From Hephaestia mangrovi (lineage in GTDB: Bacteria > Pseudomonadota > Alphaproteobacteria > Sphingomonadales > Sphingomonadaceae): 64,000 nt of DNA. Made by a program: the position numbers and the translations under genes. Below, piece after piece: positions 38,536 to 47,633 of this stretch. Numbering within the stretch: position 1 is the first letter of the stretch; every line of letters starts with the position of its first letter. Location: contig NZ_JAINVU010000007.1 of the NCBI RefSeq assembly GCF_019880555.1, positions 91,157 to 155,156 on the forward strand, written 5' to 3'. The notes beneath the pieces were generated by a model, which had not been told where the DNA came from, did no database searches, and saw only the letters and a list, made by a program, of their open reading frames with translations.

Positions 38536-39216
38536 ATGAACCTGCTGGTCATCGAAGACGACGACTCGATCGCCAAGTTGATCGCTTCGGGTCTGCGCGA
38601 TTACGGGCACGACGCGACCACTGCCGCTACCGGCGAGACGGCGCTCGCGCGGCTGCGCGATCATCGCTTCGATGCGGTCGTGCTGGATCGAATGCTGCCC
38701 GGCATGGACGGGATCGACGTCTTGCGCCACATCCGCCGCGGCGTCGGCAACCCGCCAGTACTCGTGCTGAGCGCAATGGGCGAAACCGATCACCGGATCG
38801 AAGGGATCGAAGCCGGCGCCGACGACTATCTGGTCAAGCCGTTCGACATGATGGAGTTGAACGCGCGGCTGAATGCCATCGTACGGCGGGCGAACCGCAC
38901 GAACCATGTCGACAGGATCGAGATCGGCAGCATCGGGATCAACATCGCCCAGCACAAGGTGTTTCGCCGCGGTAGGCCACTCCACCTCAACCGCAAGGAG
39001 TTCGGGCTGCTCATCGAGCTGATGCAGCATTGCGATCGCACGGTGACGCGACGGATGCTGCTGGAGCGGGTCTGGGGCTATACGTTCGAGCCCGGCACCA
39101 CCATCATCGAGAGCAATATGAGTCGTCTGCGCGCGAAATTGACGCAGGACGGCGAAGCGGATCCGATCGAAACGGTGCGCGGGTCCGGCTACGTGCTTCA
39201 TCGCGATCGCGCATGA
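38536..39216 (+). CDS. OmpR-family response regulator
   Basis: This 226-aa regulator has a receiver with IEDDD, phospho-acceptor Asp in AVVLDRMLPGMDG and Lys in DDYLVKPFDM, then a winged helix (LNRKEFGLLIELMQHCDRTVT; TIIESNMSRLRAKLTQ). ATG 38536 is chosen because it begins directly with MNLLVIEDD. The kinase gene follows with an ATGA overlap. Flanking PepSY genes on both sides suggest they are its targets. Confidence 0.94.
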   Translation: MNLLVIEDDDSIAKLIASGLRDYGHDATTAATGETALARLRDHRFDAVVLDRMLPGMDGIDVLRHIRRGVGNPPVLVLSAMGETDHRIEGIEAGADDYLVKPFDMMELNARLNAIVRRANRTNHVDRIEIGSIGINIAQHKVFRRGRPLHLNRKEFGLLIELMQHCDRTVTRRMLLERVWGYTFEPGTTIIESNMSRLRAKLTQDGEADPIETVRGSGYVLHRDRA

Positions 39217-40676
39217 TCGTGGCGAACGCCGCCATTTTCCGCAGGATCGCGCCGGGCACAAGCGGCCTGCGCGGCATCGTCATCCTGTTCGGCCTCGCCT
39301 TGGCGTTGGCTTTGATGGCGCTCGGCAGCCTGGCCTTCGTCGTCACCGAAGGCCGCCTCAATCAGGCGGTCAACCATTCGCTCTTCAAGCGCGAGCGCAA
39401 GCTGCTCAAACCCACGCCCGACGGGGACCGTCCGACGCTGGCGATGGTGCGCAGCCGGATCGAGGGCCGCGAAGACGGGCGCACGATCAGCCAGATCGGA
39501 CACCGCCTGATCGATCCCGGCGGACGGCAAATTGCCGGGACCGTCGTCGAACTGATCGGCAGCCGCGCCGTGCCCGGCCCTGTCCTCTTCAAGGAAGTCC
39601 ATGGCCATCATCTACGCCATGGCCGCGCCCTGACCGTTCGCCTCTCCGACGGCAGTCGCCTCGACATCGTCGCGGAAAGCGAGCTGATCGAGAACATGGG
39701 CAAGATCATCTGGCCGATGTTTCTTGCGATGGCCGTGGTGGCCACGGTGGGCGGCATCGCTGCCAGTCTTGGGTTAAGCCGGGTGATCGCCGCGCGCCTG
39801 TCGACGACGCGCCGAACCGCGGACGCCATCGTTGCGGGCAATCTGAAATCGCGTGTACCGGTCGATTCGCTCGACGGCATGTTCGCCGACCAGGCCCGCA
39901 GTTTCAACGGCATGCTCGACCGGATCGAGGCGCTGATGCTGCAGACGCGCCAGATTTCGACCGATATCGCGCACGACCTGCGCACGCCGATCACGCGTCT
40001 CCGCGCAACACTGGAAGCGGCGGCGTGCGCCGATCGACCGGCGGCCGAAACGAGGGAACTGGTGGACCGGGCGTTGGCCGAATGCGATGGCGTGCTGAGC
40101 ATATTCGCGGCACTGCTTCGTCTTGCCGAGGTCGAGGCCGGTCAACGGCGGGCAGGGCTGAAACTGATCGCGCTCGACGCGCTGGTCGAGGATGTCGTCG
40201 AATCGATGGAGCCGGTGATCGAGGATGCCGGCATGAGACTGAAACGCGGGCAAATCGACCGGGCGATGGTCCTCGCTTGCCCCGACTTGCTCCATCAATT
40301 GCTGGTCAACCTGCTTGAGAACGCTGCGCGCCACGCCGGCGACGGCACCGCGGTGACGGTCAGCGTCTCGCGAGCCGAGGCAATCGGGAGGGCGTTTTTG
40401 CGCGTCGCCGATTCGGGCCCGGGAATCGCTGCGATCGATCGTGACAAGGTGCGACGCCGGTTCGTGAGGCTCGACCGGAGCCGTGCCCGCCCCGGCAATG
40501 GGCTCGGCCTTGCGTTGGTCGACGCAATCGCTGAATTGCACGGCGGGTCCGTCGCCTTGGACGATAATCATCCGGGTTTGATCGTAGACGTTTATCTGCC
40601 GCTTGCGGCAGCGGGTCGGGATGCGGCGACAGGCCCGCGGCGGCTCACTCCCGCCGCCGTCGCCGCCAGCGCCTGA
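39213..40676 (+). CDS. Sensor histidine kinase
   Basis: This 487-aa membrane kinase has a first helix about 19-45 and a second about 170-195, with a periplasmic sensor of about 125 residues between them. A HAMP region follows, then the H-box STDIAHDLRTPITRLR, N-box LVNLLENAARHA, and G boxes VADSGPGIA and GNGLGLALV. It is partner of the response regulator upstream (ATGA overlap). Its last 32 bp overlap, tail to tail, the PepSY-TM gene on the other strand. Confidence 0.93.
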   Translation: MIVANAAIFRRIAPGTSGLRGIVILFGLALALALMALGSLAFVVTEGRLNQAVNHSLFKRERKLLKPTPDGDRPTLAMVRSRIEGREDGRTISQIGHRLIDPGGRQIAGTVVELIGSRAVPGPVLFKEVHGHHLRHGRALTVRLSDGSRLDIVAESELIENMGKIIWPMFLAMAVVATVGGIAASLGLSRVIAARLSTTRRTADAIVAGNLKSRVPVDSLDGMFADQARSFNGMLDRIEALMLQTRQISTDIAHDLRTPITRLRATLEAAACADRPAAETRELVDRALAECDGVLSIFAALLRLAEVEAGQRRAGLKLIALDALVEDVVESMEPVIEDAGMRLKRGQIDRAMVLACPDLLHQLLVNLLENAARHAGDGTAVTVSVSRAEAIGRAFLRVADSGPGIAAIDRDKVRRRFVRLDRSRARPGNGLGLALVDAIAELHGGSVALDDNHPGLIVDVYLPLAAAGRDAATGPRRLTPAAVAASA

Positions 40677-41016
40677 GCGCCATCGAGAGATACATCGACA
40701 GACCCGAGGCAGCGAAGAACAGCAGTGCCGCGCCGCACAGGATGTTGACCACCACCCCGGCCGGGCCGAACGCTTCGCCCGAATGAACCCTCTTCAGCCA
40801 GTGGCTCCAGCGGTCCCATCCATGACGCCGTTTGTCACCGGGCGTGCGCGGCGATCGCACCGAAGGGGGCGCGGGAACGCGAGACGCGGCGGCAGCCGCC
40901 GTGGTCGATGAAACGCGATCGAGCAGTTCGGTGGTTTGGATAGCCAGTCCCGTTACGGCCATCAGCAACAAGAGCACGGCGAACACGGGGGCAATCCGGC
41001 GGTGCCATTTGCGCAT
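40645..41016 (-). CDS. Short PepSY-associated membrane protein
   Basis: This 123-aa protein has two membrane helices: KWHRRIAPVFAVLLLLMAVTGLAIQ near the start (with the HRRIA...LxxxTG pattern of PepSY-associated TM proteins) and FGPAGVVVNILCGAALLFFAASGLSMYLSM near the end. It closes with an Arg-rich tail. HSGEAFGP is also typical of this family. The larger family members couple to TonB-linked metal uptake; a TonB receptor gene is divergent from this gene. ATG 41016 is preferred over the 41112 extension. Confidence 0.82.
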   Translation of the reverse strand: MRKWHRRIAPVFAVLLLLMAVTGLAIQTTELLDRVSSTTAAAAASRVPAPPSVRSPRTPGDKRRHGWDRWSHWLKRVHSGEAFGPAGVVVNILCGAALLFFAASGLSMYLSMALRRWRRRRRE

Positions 41017-41159
41017 CGAACGTAATCCTGGAAGCTGGGTTTTGCACGTGGCAGAAGCCTCGCGGGCCCCTGGTGGCCACGAATGGAGAGGCGCGCAACA
41101 GCGGCCGAACATTCTATTTTTGTAAGGTTGGCGCGCGTGGACGCCTCCACGCCTGCCGC

Positions 41160-41175
41160 GTCACATATTTGTCAC
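41160..41175. promoter_or_regulatory. Direct repeat GTCAC with 11-bp period, possible response-regulator site
   Basis: GTCAC at 41160-41164 is repeated at 41171-41175, an 11-bp period as bound by OmpR-type dimers. It lies in the 361-bp gap (41017-41377) between the divergent PepSY-TM and TonB receptor genes. A hairpin GCGTGGA/TCCACGC (41135-41152) is just beside it. Nothing else is recognisable in this gap. The second two-component system would be the obvious regulator; this is inference. Confidence 0.3.
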
Positions 41176-41377
41176 CGGCACTCCATAGCAGCCTCGCATC
41201 GACGATCGGACGGACCAGCCGTCGAACGGAAACCAGAATGTATATCGCGAGAATCCTCGCCACGGCGGCTTGCGCCGCCGATCGGCGCCTCGCGGCCGTT
41301 CTACGCCGTCCGCCCGCCACGCGATGCCGACAGGCCTTTCAATTCGCAACGACGCAATGAGAGCAAGGGGTAACAAG

Positions 41378-43774
41378 ATGACGAGGTTGAAGACGATGCT
41401 GCTGGGCTGTGCCTCGATCGGCATGATGGCCATTCCGGCGGCAGCCCATGCGGCCGAGCCGACGCCGCCGGCCAATCCCGCCAGGCCGGCGGGTCAGGCC
41501 GGGCAGAGCTCCACTGCCGCCCAGGCGGGCCAGGCGAACGATCGCCAGTCGCTAACCTCGGCGGACATCATCGTCACGGGCTCGCGCCTCGCTGCTTCCG
41601 TGCCCACCGCCTCGCTCACCACTACCCAGCCGCAATCGGCGATCAACCGCAATTACATCGACAACGTCCTGACGCCGGTCGCCGACTTCACCAAGATCGC
41701 CGCCATCACCCCCGGCGTGACGCTGGGCGGCACCGGCAACGGCACCGGCCTGCAGGAATCCAAGCTGTCGATCCGCGGTTTCAAGGATGGTCAGTTCGGC
41801 ATGACGTATGACAGCATCCCGTTCAACGACACCAACGATCCGACGCACCACTCGTTGAGCTTCTTTCCATCGAACACGGTCGGCTATGTGATCGTGGACC
41901 GCGGGCCGGGTAACGCCAGCCAGCTCGGCCAAGCCACGTTCGGCGGGGACGTCAATCTCTATTCACGCGAAGCGAAGGACCAGGCTGGCGGCGAACTGGA
42001 GGCTGCCGGCGGATCGTTCAACACGTTCCTGGCGCGTGCCGAATACCAGACCGGCAAGATCCATAGCCTTGGCGACGCCAAGTTCGTCTTCACCGGCAAC
42101 TATACGCGCAGCGACGGCGCCATGAGCTGGGAAGGCACGCTGCTGAAAAACGTGTTCGGCAAGGGCGTGATCCCGATCGGCGCGTCAAACACGCTGACGG
42201 TAATGGCGACCTACACACAGATCCGTTATTATCAGCAGGATAACGACGGCACGTGGTGCGGGAGCGCCGACGGGCAGCCGCTGATGAAGCTGACCGGACA
42301 CAATTGTAATCCCGCGTCCGAGATCGGCATGTACGGCATCGATTATGGTCTCAGCGGCTCGGATGTCGCCACACCGTCGAACCCGCTTGCGCAGAATTAT
42401 TACAAGTTCAATGGCACCAACAAGAAGACGGATTTCGAATACATCCGTTTGCAGTCCGATCTCGGCAGCGGCTTTTCGATGGACAACCGCCTCTATCTCT
42501 ATGGCTATACCAATCACACCGATTCCGGCATGGACGGGCTGGGCACGATCGGCACGCCGAATACTGTAATTCTGACCCCGGGCGGCAGCGAGCAGGCCGG
42601 CATTCCCGGTTATCTCAAGCTCAACAAATACCGCACTTGGGGCTACATCGGCCAGGTGGACTACAATTTCTCGCTGGGCCGCGCGCGGGTCGGCGGGTGG
42701 TTCGAAAAATCGAACAGTGATCGCTTTACCCACGATATCGACTGGGTGACCGGCCAGCCCGATTACGACAATAAGAATACGTCGACCACGGCCACCAGCA
42801 ACGCCGACCGAGAATACGATCAGGGCTCGGACTGGAATCAGTATCAGCTGTTCGGCGAGTTCGAGTTCAAGCCGACGTCGACGCTATCGATCACGCCGGG
42901 CATCAAATATGTCCATTTCAACCGCAAAATTGAAGCAGCGGTCAACCAGAAGTCGCGCTCGCCGCTCTACACCCAGCACACATGGACGCAGACGCTGCCG
43001 TTCCTGACCGCCAATTATCGCCCGACCGACAAGCTGTCCTTCTATTTCCAATATGCCAAGGGCTTCTACGTTCCCGATCTCTCGGCCTTCTATTCGAGCG
43101 ATCCGAACCTGGGCGACGCGCTGTCGGCGCTGAAGCCGATGACGACCACAAACTACCAGCTCGGCACCGTCTATCATGGCAGCCGCTTCTCGATCGACGC
43201 CGACGTCTACAAGATCGACGTCAACAACCTGATCTCGTCTTGCGACGGCGTAACCTGCCCGAAGGGCGACAGCTACAATGCCGGCAACATCCATTTCAAA
43301 GGCATCGAGGGCCAGCTCAACGTGCTTGCCTTTTCCGGCATGACGGTCTTCGTCAACGGCTCGATCAACGACGCGATCGATCATGCGACGGGCACGCAGA
43401 TGAAGAACGCCCCGCGCGGTACCGCTGCATTCGGAGCGATCTATTCGCGTCACGGCCTCAACGTGTCCTTTACCGACAAATATACCGGCGTCAGCTATGC
43501 GACCGACTACAATGGCGATCCCAATCGGCGCCTCTATCGCATTGACCCCTATTGGATCGCCGATTTCGCCATCAACAAGGATATCGGGCGGCACCTGCGC
43601 GTCGGCCTGAACATCGACAATGTGTTCAACGAACGCACCATCTCCAAGATCAAGGCGAGCAAGACCGGCGCGCCGAAGGACGCCAACGGCTTCCAGAACG
43701 GCTACGGCCAGTACGACCTGCTCTACTTCACGCCGCCGCGCCAGGTGATGGTCGATCTGCGCGTCAAATTCTGA
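41378..43774 (+). CDS. TonB-dependent receptor
   Basis: This 798-aa outer-membrane transporter has a signal peptide (CASIGMMAIPAAAHA), a spacer rich in Pro/Gln/Ala, a TonB box region (ADIIVTGSRLAA), and a plug with KIAAITPGVTLGG and SIRGFKDGQFGMTYDSIPFND. The barrel ends in MVDLRVKF. The YDSIPFNDTNDPTHHSLSFF segment in the plug is characteristic of a receptor subgroup that I cannot tie to a substrate. ATG 41378 has AAGGGG upstream. PepSY-TM and two-component genes next door fit a metal or siderophore role but do not prove it. Confidence 0.9.
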   Translation: MTRLKTMLLGCASIGMMAIPAAAHAAEPTPPANPARPAGQAGQSSTAAQAGQANDRQSLTSADIIVTGSRLAASVPTASLTTTQPQSAINRNYIDNVLTPVADFTKIAAITPGVTLGGTGNGTGLQESKLSIRGFKDGQFGMTYDSIPFNDTNDPTHHSLSFFPSNTVGYVIVDRGPGNASQLGQATFGGDVNLYSREAKDQAGGELEAAGGSFNTFLARAEYQTGKIHSLGDAKFVFTGNYTRSDGAMSWEGTLLKNVFGKGVIPIGASNTLTVMATYTQIRYYQQDNDGTWCGSADGQPLMKLTGHNCNPASEIGMYGIDYGLSGSDVATPSNPLAQNYYKFNGTNKKTDFEYIRLQSDLGSGFSMDNRLYLYGYTNHTDSGMDGLGTIGTPNTVILTPGGSEQAGIPGYLKLNKYRTWGYIGQVDYNFSLGRARVGGWFEKSNSDRFTHDIDWVTGQPDYDNKNTSTTATSNADREYDQGSDWNQYQLFGEFEFKPTSTLSITPGIKYVHFNRKIEAAVNQKSRSPLYTQHTWTQTLPFLTANYRPTDKLSFYFQYAKGFYVPDLSAFYSSDPNLGDALSALKPMTTTNYQLGTVYHGSRFSIDADVYKIDVNNLISSCDGVTCPKGDSYNAGNIHFKGIEGQLNVLAFSGMTVFVNGSINDAIDHATGTQMKNAPRGTAAFGAIYSRHGLNVSFTDKYTGVSYATDYNGDPNRRLYRIDPYWIADFAINKDIGRHLRVGLNIDNVFNERTISKIKASKTGAPKDANGFQNGYGQYDLLYFTPPRQVMVDLRVKF

Positions 43775-44008
43775 TCGGACTTGAGGATTTGGTGGGCGGA
43801 ACGGTGCACCGGCAATCGATCCGCCCATCGGGCAGGAGCCGCCGACGCGCTCTCTCAAGATCGGGCTCTGCTCAGCCTGTATCAGGCAACTCATCAAGTG
43901 ACACGCCGTGCGGGCGTGCTGCCCGGTGTTATCCTGTATGGTGGATTGCTGAGAACGCCACGGTGATCCATAGCGCCCTTAGCGAGGTAACAAGGCATCC
44001 CGAAGGCA

Positions 44009-44758
44009 TTGACGCAGCTACTCGATCGATTGCCGCGTTGGCGAAGCGCGGTTCTGGCCCGCGCAGGCGGGGTGCGGATCAGTGCGGATTTATACGAACG
44101 CGCGGCCGGATTTGGCTTGGCGTTGCCGCTCGATGCAAAGCGGCGCGCGCGGATTGCTGCGGCGCGTCGTGCCGGCGTGATCTTCATCCACGTGCCGAAG
44201 AATGCGGGCATGGCGGTGAGCCAGGCGCTCTATGGGATGCAGATCAAGCACGCCTCGGCGCGTTATTTCGCGATGCTCGCACCAAGCGAATGGAAACGCC
44301 TTCCCACCTTCGCGGTGCTGCGCGATCCGGTCGATCGGTTCCGTTCCGCCTATCGCTATGCGCGCGCCGGTGGCGGGTCGGACAACCGGGTTTCCCCCGT
44401 CTTTGCCGAACGCTATCGCGCGTTTGGCGGGATCGACGATGCCCTCGATCATGTCGAGGCTGCGCGCTCGCCTTATGGGGTCGATCATATCTTCCGCCCG
44501 CAATGCTGGTATCTGACCGACAGGCGCGGCGCCATCGCGGTCGATCATCTCGCCTTGATCGAGCGGGTCGGCGATTTGCTCGATACGCTCTCAATCACCC
44601 CGGCGGGACCCCTGCGGCACGTCAACCGCACCGAGGGGAGCGATCCCGTGCTGACCCCCGGACAGGCTGATCGCGTCCGTCGTATTTACGCCGACGACCT
44701 TGAGCTGTTCGATCAGGTCGCGCGCTCCGACGGGCTCGCACGCCTGAGAGGCGACTGA
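44009..44758 (+). CDS. Sulfotransferase family 2-like protein
   Basis: This 249-aa protein has the PAPS-binding motifs of carbohydrate sulfotransferases: VIFIHVPKNAGMAVSQAL (5'-phosphosulfate loop; the usual TAGTS is NAGMA) and FAVLRDPVDRFRSAYRYA (3'-phosphate loop). It would transfer sulfate from PAPS to a glycan or other surface polymer. The start is a TTG (44009) with CGAAGG upstream. The glycosyltransferase gene follows after 2 bp, so the three genes to 47050 probably form one unit for a cell-surface glycan. The 234-bp gap before it holds no gene. Confidence 0.8.
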   Translation: MTQLLDRLPRWRSAVLARAGGVRISADLYERAAGFGLALPLDAKRRARIAAARRAGVIFIHVPKNAGMAVSQALYGMQIKHASARYFAMLAPSEWKRLPTFAVLRDPVDRFRSAYRYARAGGGSDNRVSPVFAERYRAFGGIDDALDHVEAARSPYGVDHIFRPQCWYLTDRRGAIAVDHLALIERVGDLLDTLSITPAGPLRHVNRTEGSDPVLTPGQADRVRRIYADDLELFDQVARSDGLARLRGD

Positions 44759-44760
44759 CG

Positions 44761-45861
44761 ATGGCGCTCAGGATCGCTTATGTAATCAACTCGCTGGAGG
44801 GCGGCGGGGCAGCGCAACCGGTTCCGGCGATCACCGGATTGCTGCGCGATCGCGGCGCGACAGTCCGCGTGCTCGCGCTGTCGATGCGCAACGGCAAGGG
44901 CCGGCCCGCGCTGATCGCGGCGGGACTGGATCATCGCATTGGCCCCGGTGCCAAGCATCAGCACGGCCGCGCGTTCCGCTGGTTGCGGACGGAACTGCGC
45001 GCCTTTCGTCCCGACCTCATCTGGACGTCGCTCACGCAGGCGACATTGATGGGGCAGATCGCCGGACGGCTGATGGGGGTGCCGGTGGTGAGCTGGCAGC
45101 ACAATGCGTTTCTGAAACCCGCCAACCGCCGGCTGCTGCGAATGACGCGATCATGGTCGCGTCTGTGGGTTGCGGATTCGTCGAGCGTTGCCGCGCTGAC
45201 GCGCGACCGGCTGGGCATCGCCCCCGATCGAGTGATGACCTGGCCGCTGTTCATCGCCGATCCGGCTTGGTCCTCCCGGCCCGATCGACCGCCCGGCGCT
45301 TCGTTCCGGATCGGCAGTCTCGGGCGGCTTCACCCAAACAAAGGGTATGACGTGCTGATCGCCGCGCTGGCTGCGGCCGGTGCCGCGATCGGCCCGGATG
45401 TGCGGATCGAGATTGCCGGGGAAGGTGCGGAGCGCGACGCGCTCGAGAGATTACGCAAAACGGCTGGGATCGAGACGATCGCCTTTGTCGGGTATCGCCG
45501 GGACGTTCCGGACTTCCTCCAGTCATGCGACGCCTATGTGCAGCCTTCGCGAGCCGAGGGCTTCTGCATCGCGGCGCACGAGGCGATGGCTGCGGGGTTG
45601 CCTTGCATCGTCAGCGACGTGGGCGAGATGCCGCACACGGTTCGCGCCGCCGGCGGCGGCCTCGTCGTGCCGCCCGAAGATCCGGCGGCGCTCGCCCTGG
45701 CGCTGACCGCGCTGGTCAGTGACAGGACGGCCGCCGCCGCAATGGGGGCGGCCGGCCGCGACTATGTCTCGGCTACCTATGGCGCTGCCGCTTTCGCCGC
45801 TGCCGGAAATGCGATTTTCGACCGGATAGAACGCTGGTTTGAACCATCCGACCTGAGGTGA
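44761..45861 (+). CDS. Glycosyltransferase family 4 (GT-B fold)
   Basis: This 366-aa protein has the N-terminal GT4 pattern (IAYVINSLEGGGAAQPVPAI) with a donor-binding C-terminal half: IGSLGRLHPNKGYDVLIAAL, then FVGYRRDVPDFLQSCDAYVQPSRAEGF and the EAMAAGLPCIVSDVGEMP segment with the E-x7-E motif. It transfers a sugar from a nucleotide donor to a glycan or lipid acceptor in the cytoplasm. Donor and acceptor cannot be read. It is close-packed between the sulfotransferase and the CDP-glycerol transferase-like gene. Confidence 0.92.
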   Translation: MALRIAYVINSLEGGGAAQPVPAITGLLRDRGATVRVLALSMRNGKGRPALIAAGLDHRIGPGAKHQHGRAFRWLRTELRAFRPDLIWTSLTQATLMGQIAGRLMGVPVVSWQHNAFLKPANRRLLRMTRSWSRLWVADSSSVAALTRDRLGIAPDRVMTWPLFIADPAWSSRPDRPPGASFRIGSLGRLHPNKGYDVLIAALAAAGAAIGPDVRIEIAGEGAERDALERLRKTAGIETIAFVGYRRDVPDFLQSCDAYVQPSRAEGFCIAAHEAMAAGLPCIVSDVGEMPHTVRAAGGGLVVPPEDPAALALALTALVSDRTAAAAMGAAGRDYVSATYGAAAFAAAGNAIFDRIERWFEPSDLR

Positions 45862-45886
45862 CGGGGCCGCCGCACCGTCAACCAAG

Positions 45887-47050
45887 ATGCGCATCGGCTT
45901 TCTTTTCAATCACGATCAGATTCATCAGGTGGCGCATAGCCTGCCGATCGCGCTGGCGATTGCACGGCGCGGGCGCGCGGAGGTGGTCGTTGCCACGACC
46001 AACGACCGCCTCGACGCCGAAGTCGACCGGCTGACCGCCAGCGCCGGTTGCCCTCCGCTCACGCGCGTGCGGCTCCGCCCCAAGGCACTGGCGAGTCGGG
46101 CCGCGACCGCAATGCTCGACACGATCGTGCCGGCGTCCAAGATCGTCGTCTATCGCGACAATCTCGATTTCTTCCGATCGCTTGACGCGCTGGTTGTTGC
46201 GGAAAAGACGAGCACGCTGCTGAAAAGCCGCTACGGCCTCGATCTGCCGTTGATCCATACCCGCCACGGCGCGGGCGATCGCGCGATCGGTTTCGACCGC
46301 AAGAGCGCGCTGTTTGATCTCGTGCTTGCGTCCGGCCCGCTGATACGCGACCGGCTGGTTCGCGACGCGGGGCTCGATCCGGCGCGGATCGCGGTGGTCG
46401 GCTATGCCAAGTTCGATATCCTCGACGGCTGCGTGACGCCGCCCCTGCCGATCCAGGACAACGGGCGCCCAACGGTGCTCTACAACCCGCACGTATCGGC
46501 GCATCTTTCGTCCTGGTATCGATACGGCCGCGAAGTGCTCGAGCTGTTCTATCACAGCAGTGACTATAATCTGATCTTCGCGCCCCATGTGATGCTGTTC
46601 GAGCGCCCTTTCCAACTGACCATCGATCGCCTGCGCATCGCGCGCCCGGGACGGATCGACCCCAAATTCTTCACCGCGCCGCACATCCATGTCGACCTCG
46701 GCAGCCCTGCCTCGACCGACATGACCTATACGCGCGCGGCCGACATCTATCTCGGTGACGTGAGCAGCCAGGTCTATGAATTCCTGCGCACGCCGCGGCC
46801 GTGCGTTTTCCTCGACGCGCACGACACCGATTATCGCGACTGTCCCCATTTTGCGCACTGGCGCCTCGGAGACGTCGCCACGTCGATTTACGACCTCGCG
46901 GTTGCTCTGGACGCCGCCTTCCGTCGCCACGCCGCGTTTCGCGAACTCCAGCGCCATGCAATCACCGAGCGGTTCGATCTCACCGCTACACCTGCCTCCG
47001 AACGTGCCGCGACGGCGATTTTAGAGCGGGTTATCGCCAAGCGAGCGTGA
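45887..47050 (+). CDS. CDP-glycerol glycerophosphotransferase-like protein
   Basis: This 387-aa protein resembles the catalytic GT-B domain of TagF/TagB-type enzymes: LIHTRHGAGDRAIGF (His-Gly motif), LASGPLIRDRL, a phosphate-binding YNPHVSAHLSSWYRYG in place of the usual Y.PTWR, APHVM and the C-terminal YLGDVSSQVYEF (usual D.SS...D). Such proteins occur in Gram-negative capsule and glycan loci, where they may add glycerol-phosphate or ribitol-phosphate. It is the last gene of the three-gene cluster. Confidence 0.8.
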   Translation: MRIGFLFNHDQIHQVAHSLPIALAIARRGRAEVVVATTNDRLDAEVDRLTASAGCPPLTRVRLRPKALASRAATAMLDTIVPASKIVVYRDNLDFFRSLDALVVAEKTSTLLKSRYGLDLPLIHTRHGAGDRAIGFDRKSALFDLVLASGPLIRDRLVRDAGLDPARIAVVGYAKFDILDGCVTPPLPIQDNGRPTVLYNPHVSAHLSSWYRYGREVLELFYHSSDYNLIFAPHVMLFERPFQLTIDRLRIARPGRIDPKFFTAPHIHVDLGSPASTDMTYTRAADIYLGDVSSQVYEFLRTPRPCVFLDAHDTDYRDCPHFAHWRLGDVATSIYDLAVALDAAFRRHAAFRELQRHAITERFDLTATPASERAATAILERVIAKRA

Positions 47051-47633
47051 TCCGGCCGCTCGCTCACCAGTGTCGAGCGCAACCGAAACGATCGTTTCGG
47101 GAACAATAAAATGACGTATTTTCAATGGACTGTCTGGATGAGATCGTGCGCCTAATAGGCTGCATGTGGCGGAGCGGGAGGTAGCAGGAATTTCCTTATA
47201 TCTCATTCGTATAACGTAAGAACGGTCGACGACAATCGCGGCGTCCCCACACTTTTCCCCACACTCTGCATGAGCTTTCACGGGAAAATTCGAAACATCT
47301 GGCTACCCCCCATTCTCGCTTGAATACCGATTAATCGCGGCGTCCGTTCGGCATCCTTCTTGACCGTAAGCGCAAACGACCGCTTTTGGTCGGAAGTCGT
47401 CGGCTTCAGAAAGCATCAACGCCACGACCGCAGCCGCTGAATTGCGGCCGGTGACTGCCCCGGATCGATCTGTCGGAAGCGGCCGTAGGTTCAGCCTTTG
47501 TGAATGGCAGAGATCGGGTTGAATGCGAGTCATCAATCGGACTCGACTCCGCAACCTAGGGAAATCGCTAGAGCCTTCTAAAAGAACAGTTGGGCGATGG
47601 TCATCCCACAACTCCAGCCGAGATGGCTGCTCG
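47051..47633. other. 583-bp gap at left edge of the defence island
   Basis: I see no convincing gene here. An 18-bp perfect palindrome CCGAAACGATCGTTTCGG lies at 47083-47100, 33 bp after the glycerophosphotransferase stop; it lacks a T-run but could act as a terminator. Base composition drops to near-balanced AT/GC between about 47100 and 47330, lower than in the flanking genes. A 13-bp direct repeat (AATCGCGGCGTCC) occurs at 47234 and 47333. This is the natural place for the left junction of the island, but no tRNA or attachment site is visible. Confidence 0.5.

Noticed and set aside
47234..47345. 13-bp direct repeat AATCGCGGCGTCC as an attachment site
   Set aside because: Both copies lie on the same side of the island, 99 bp apart, with no matching copy seen near 62.3 kb and no tRNA.
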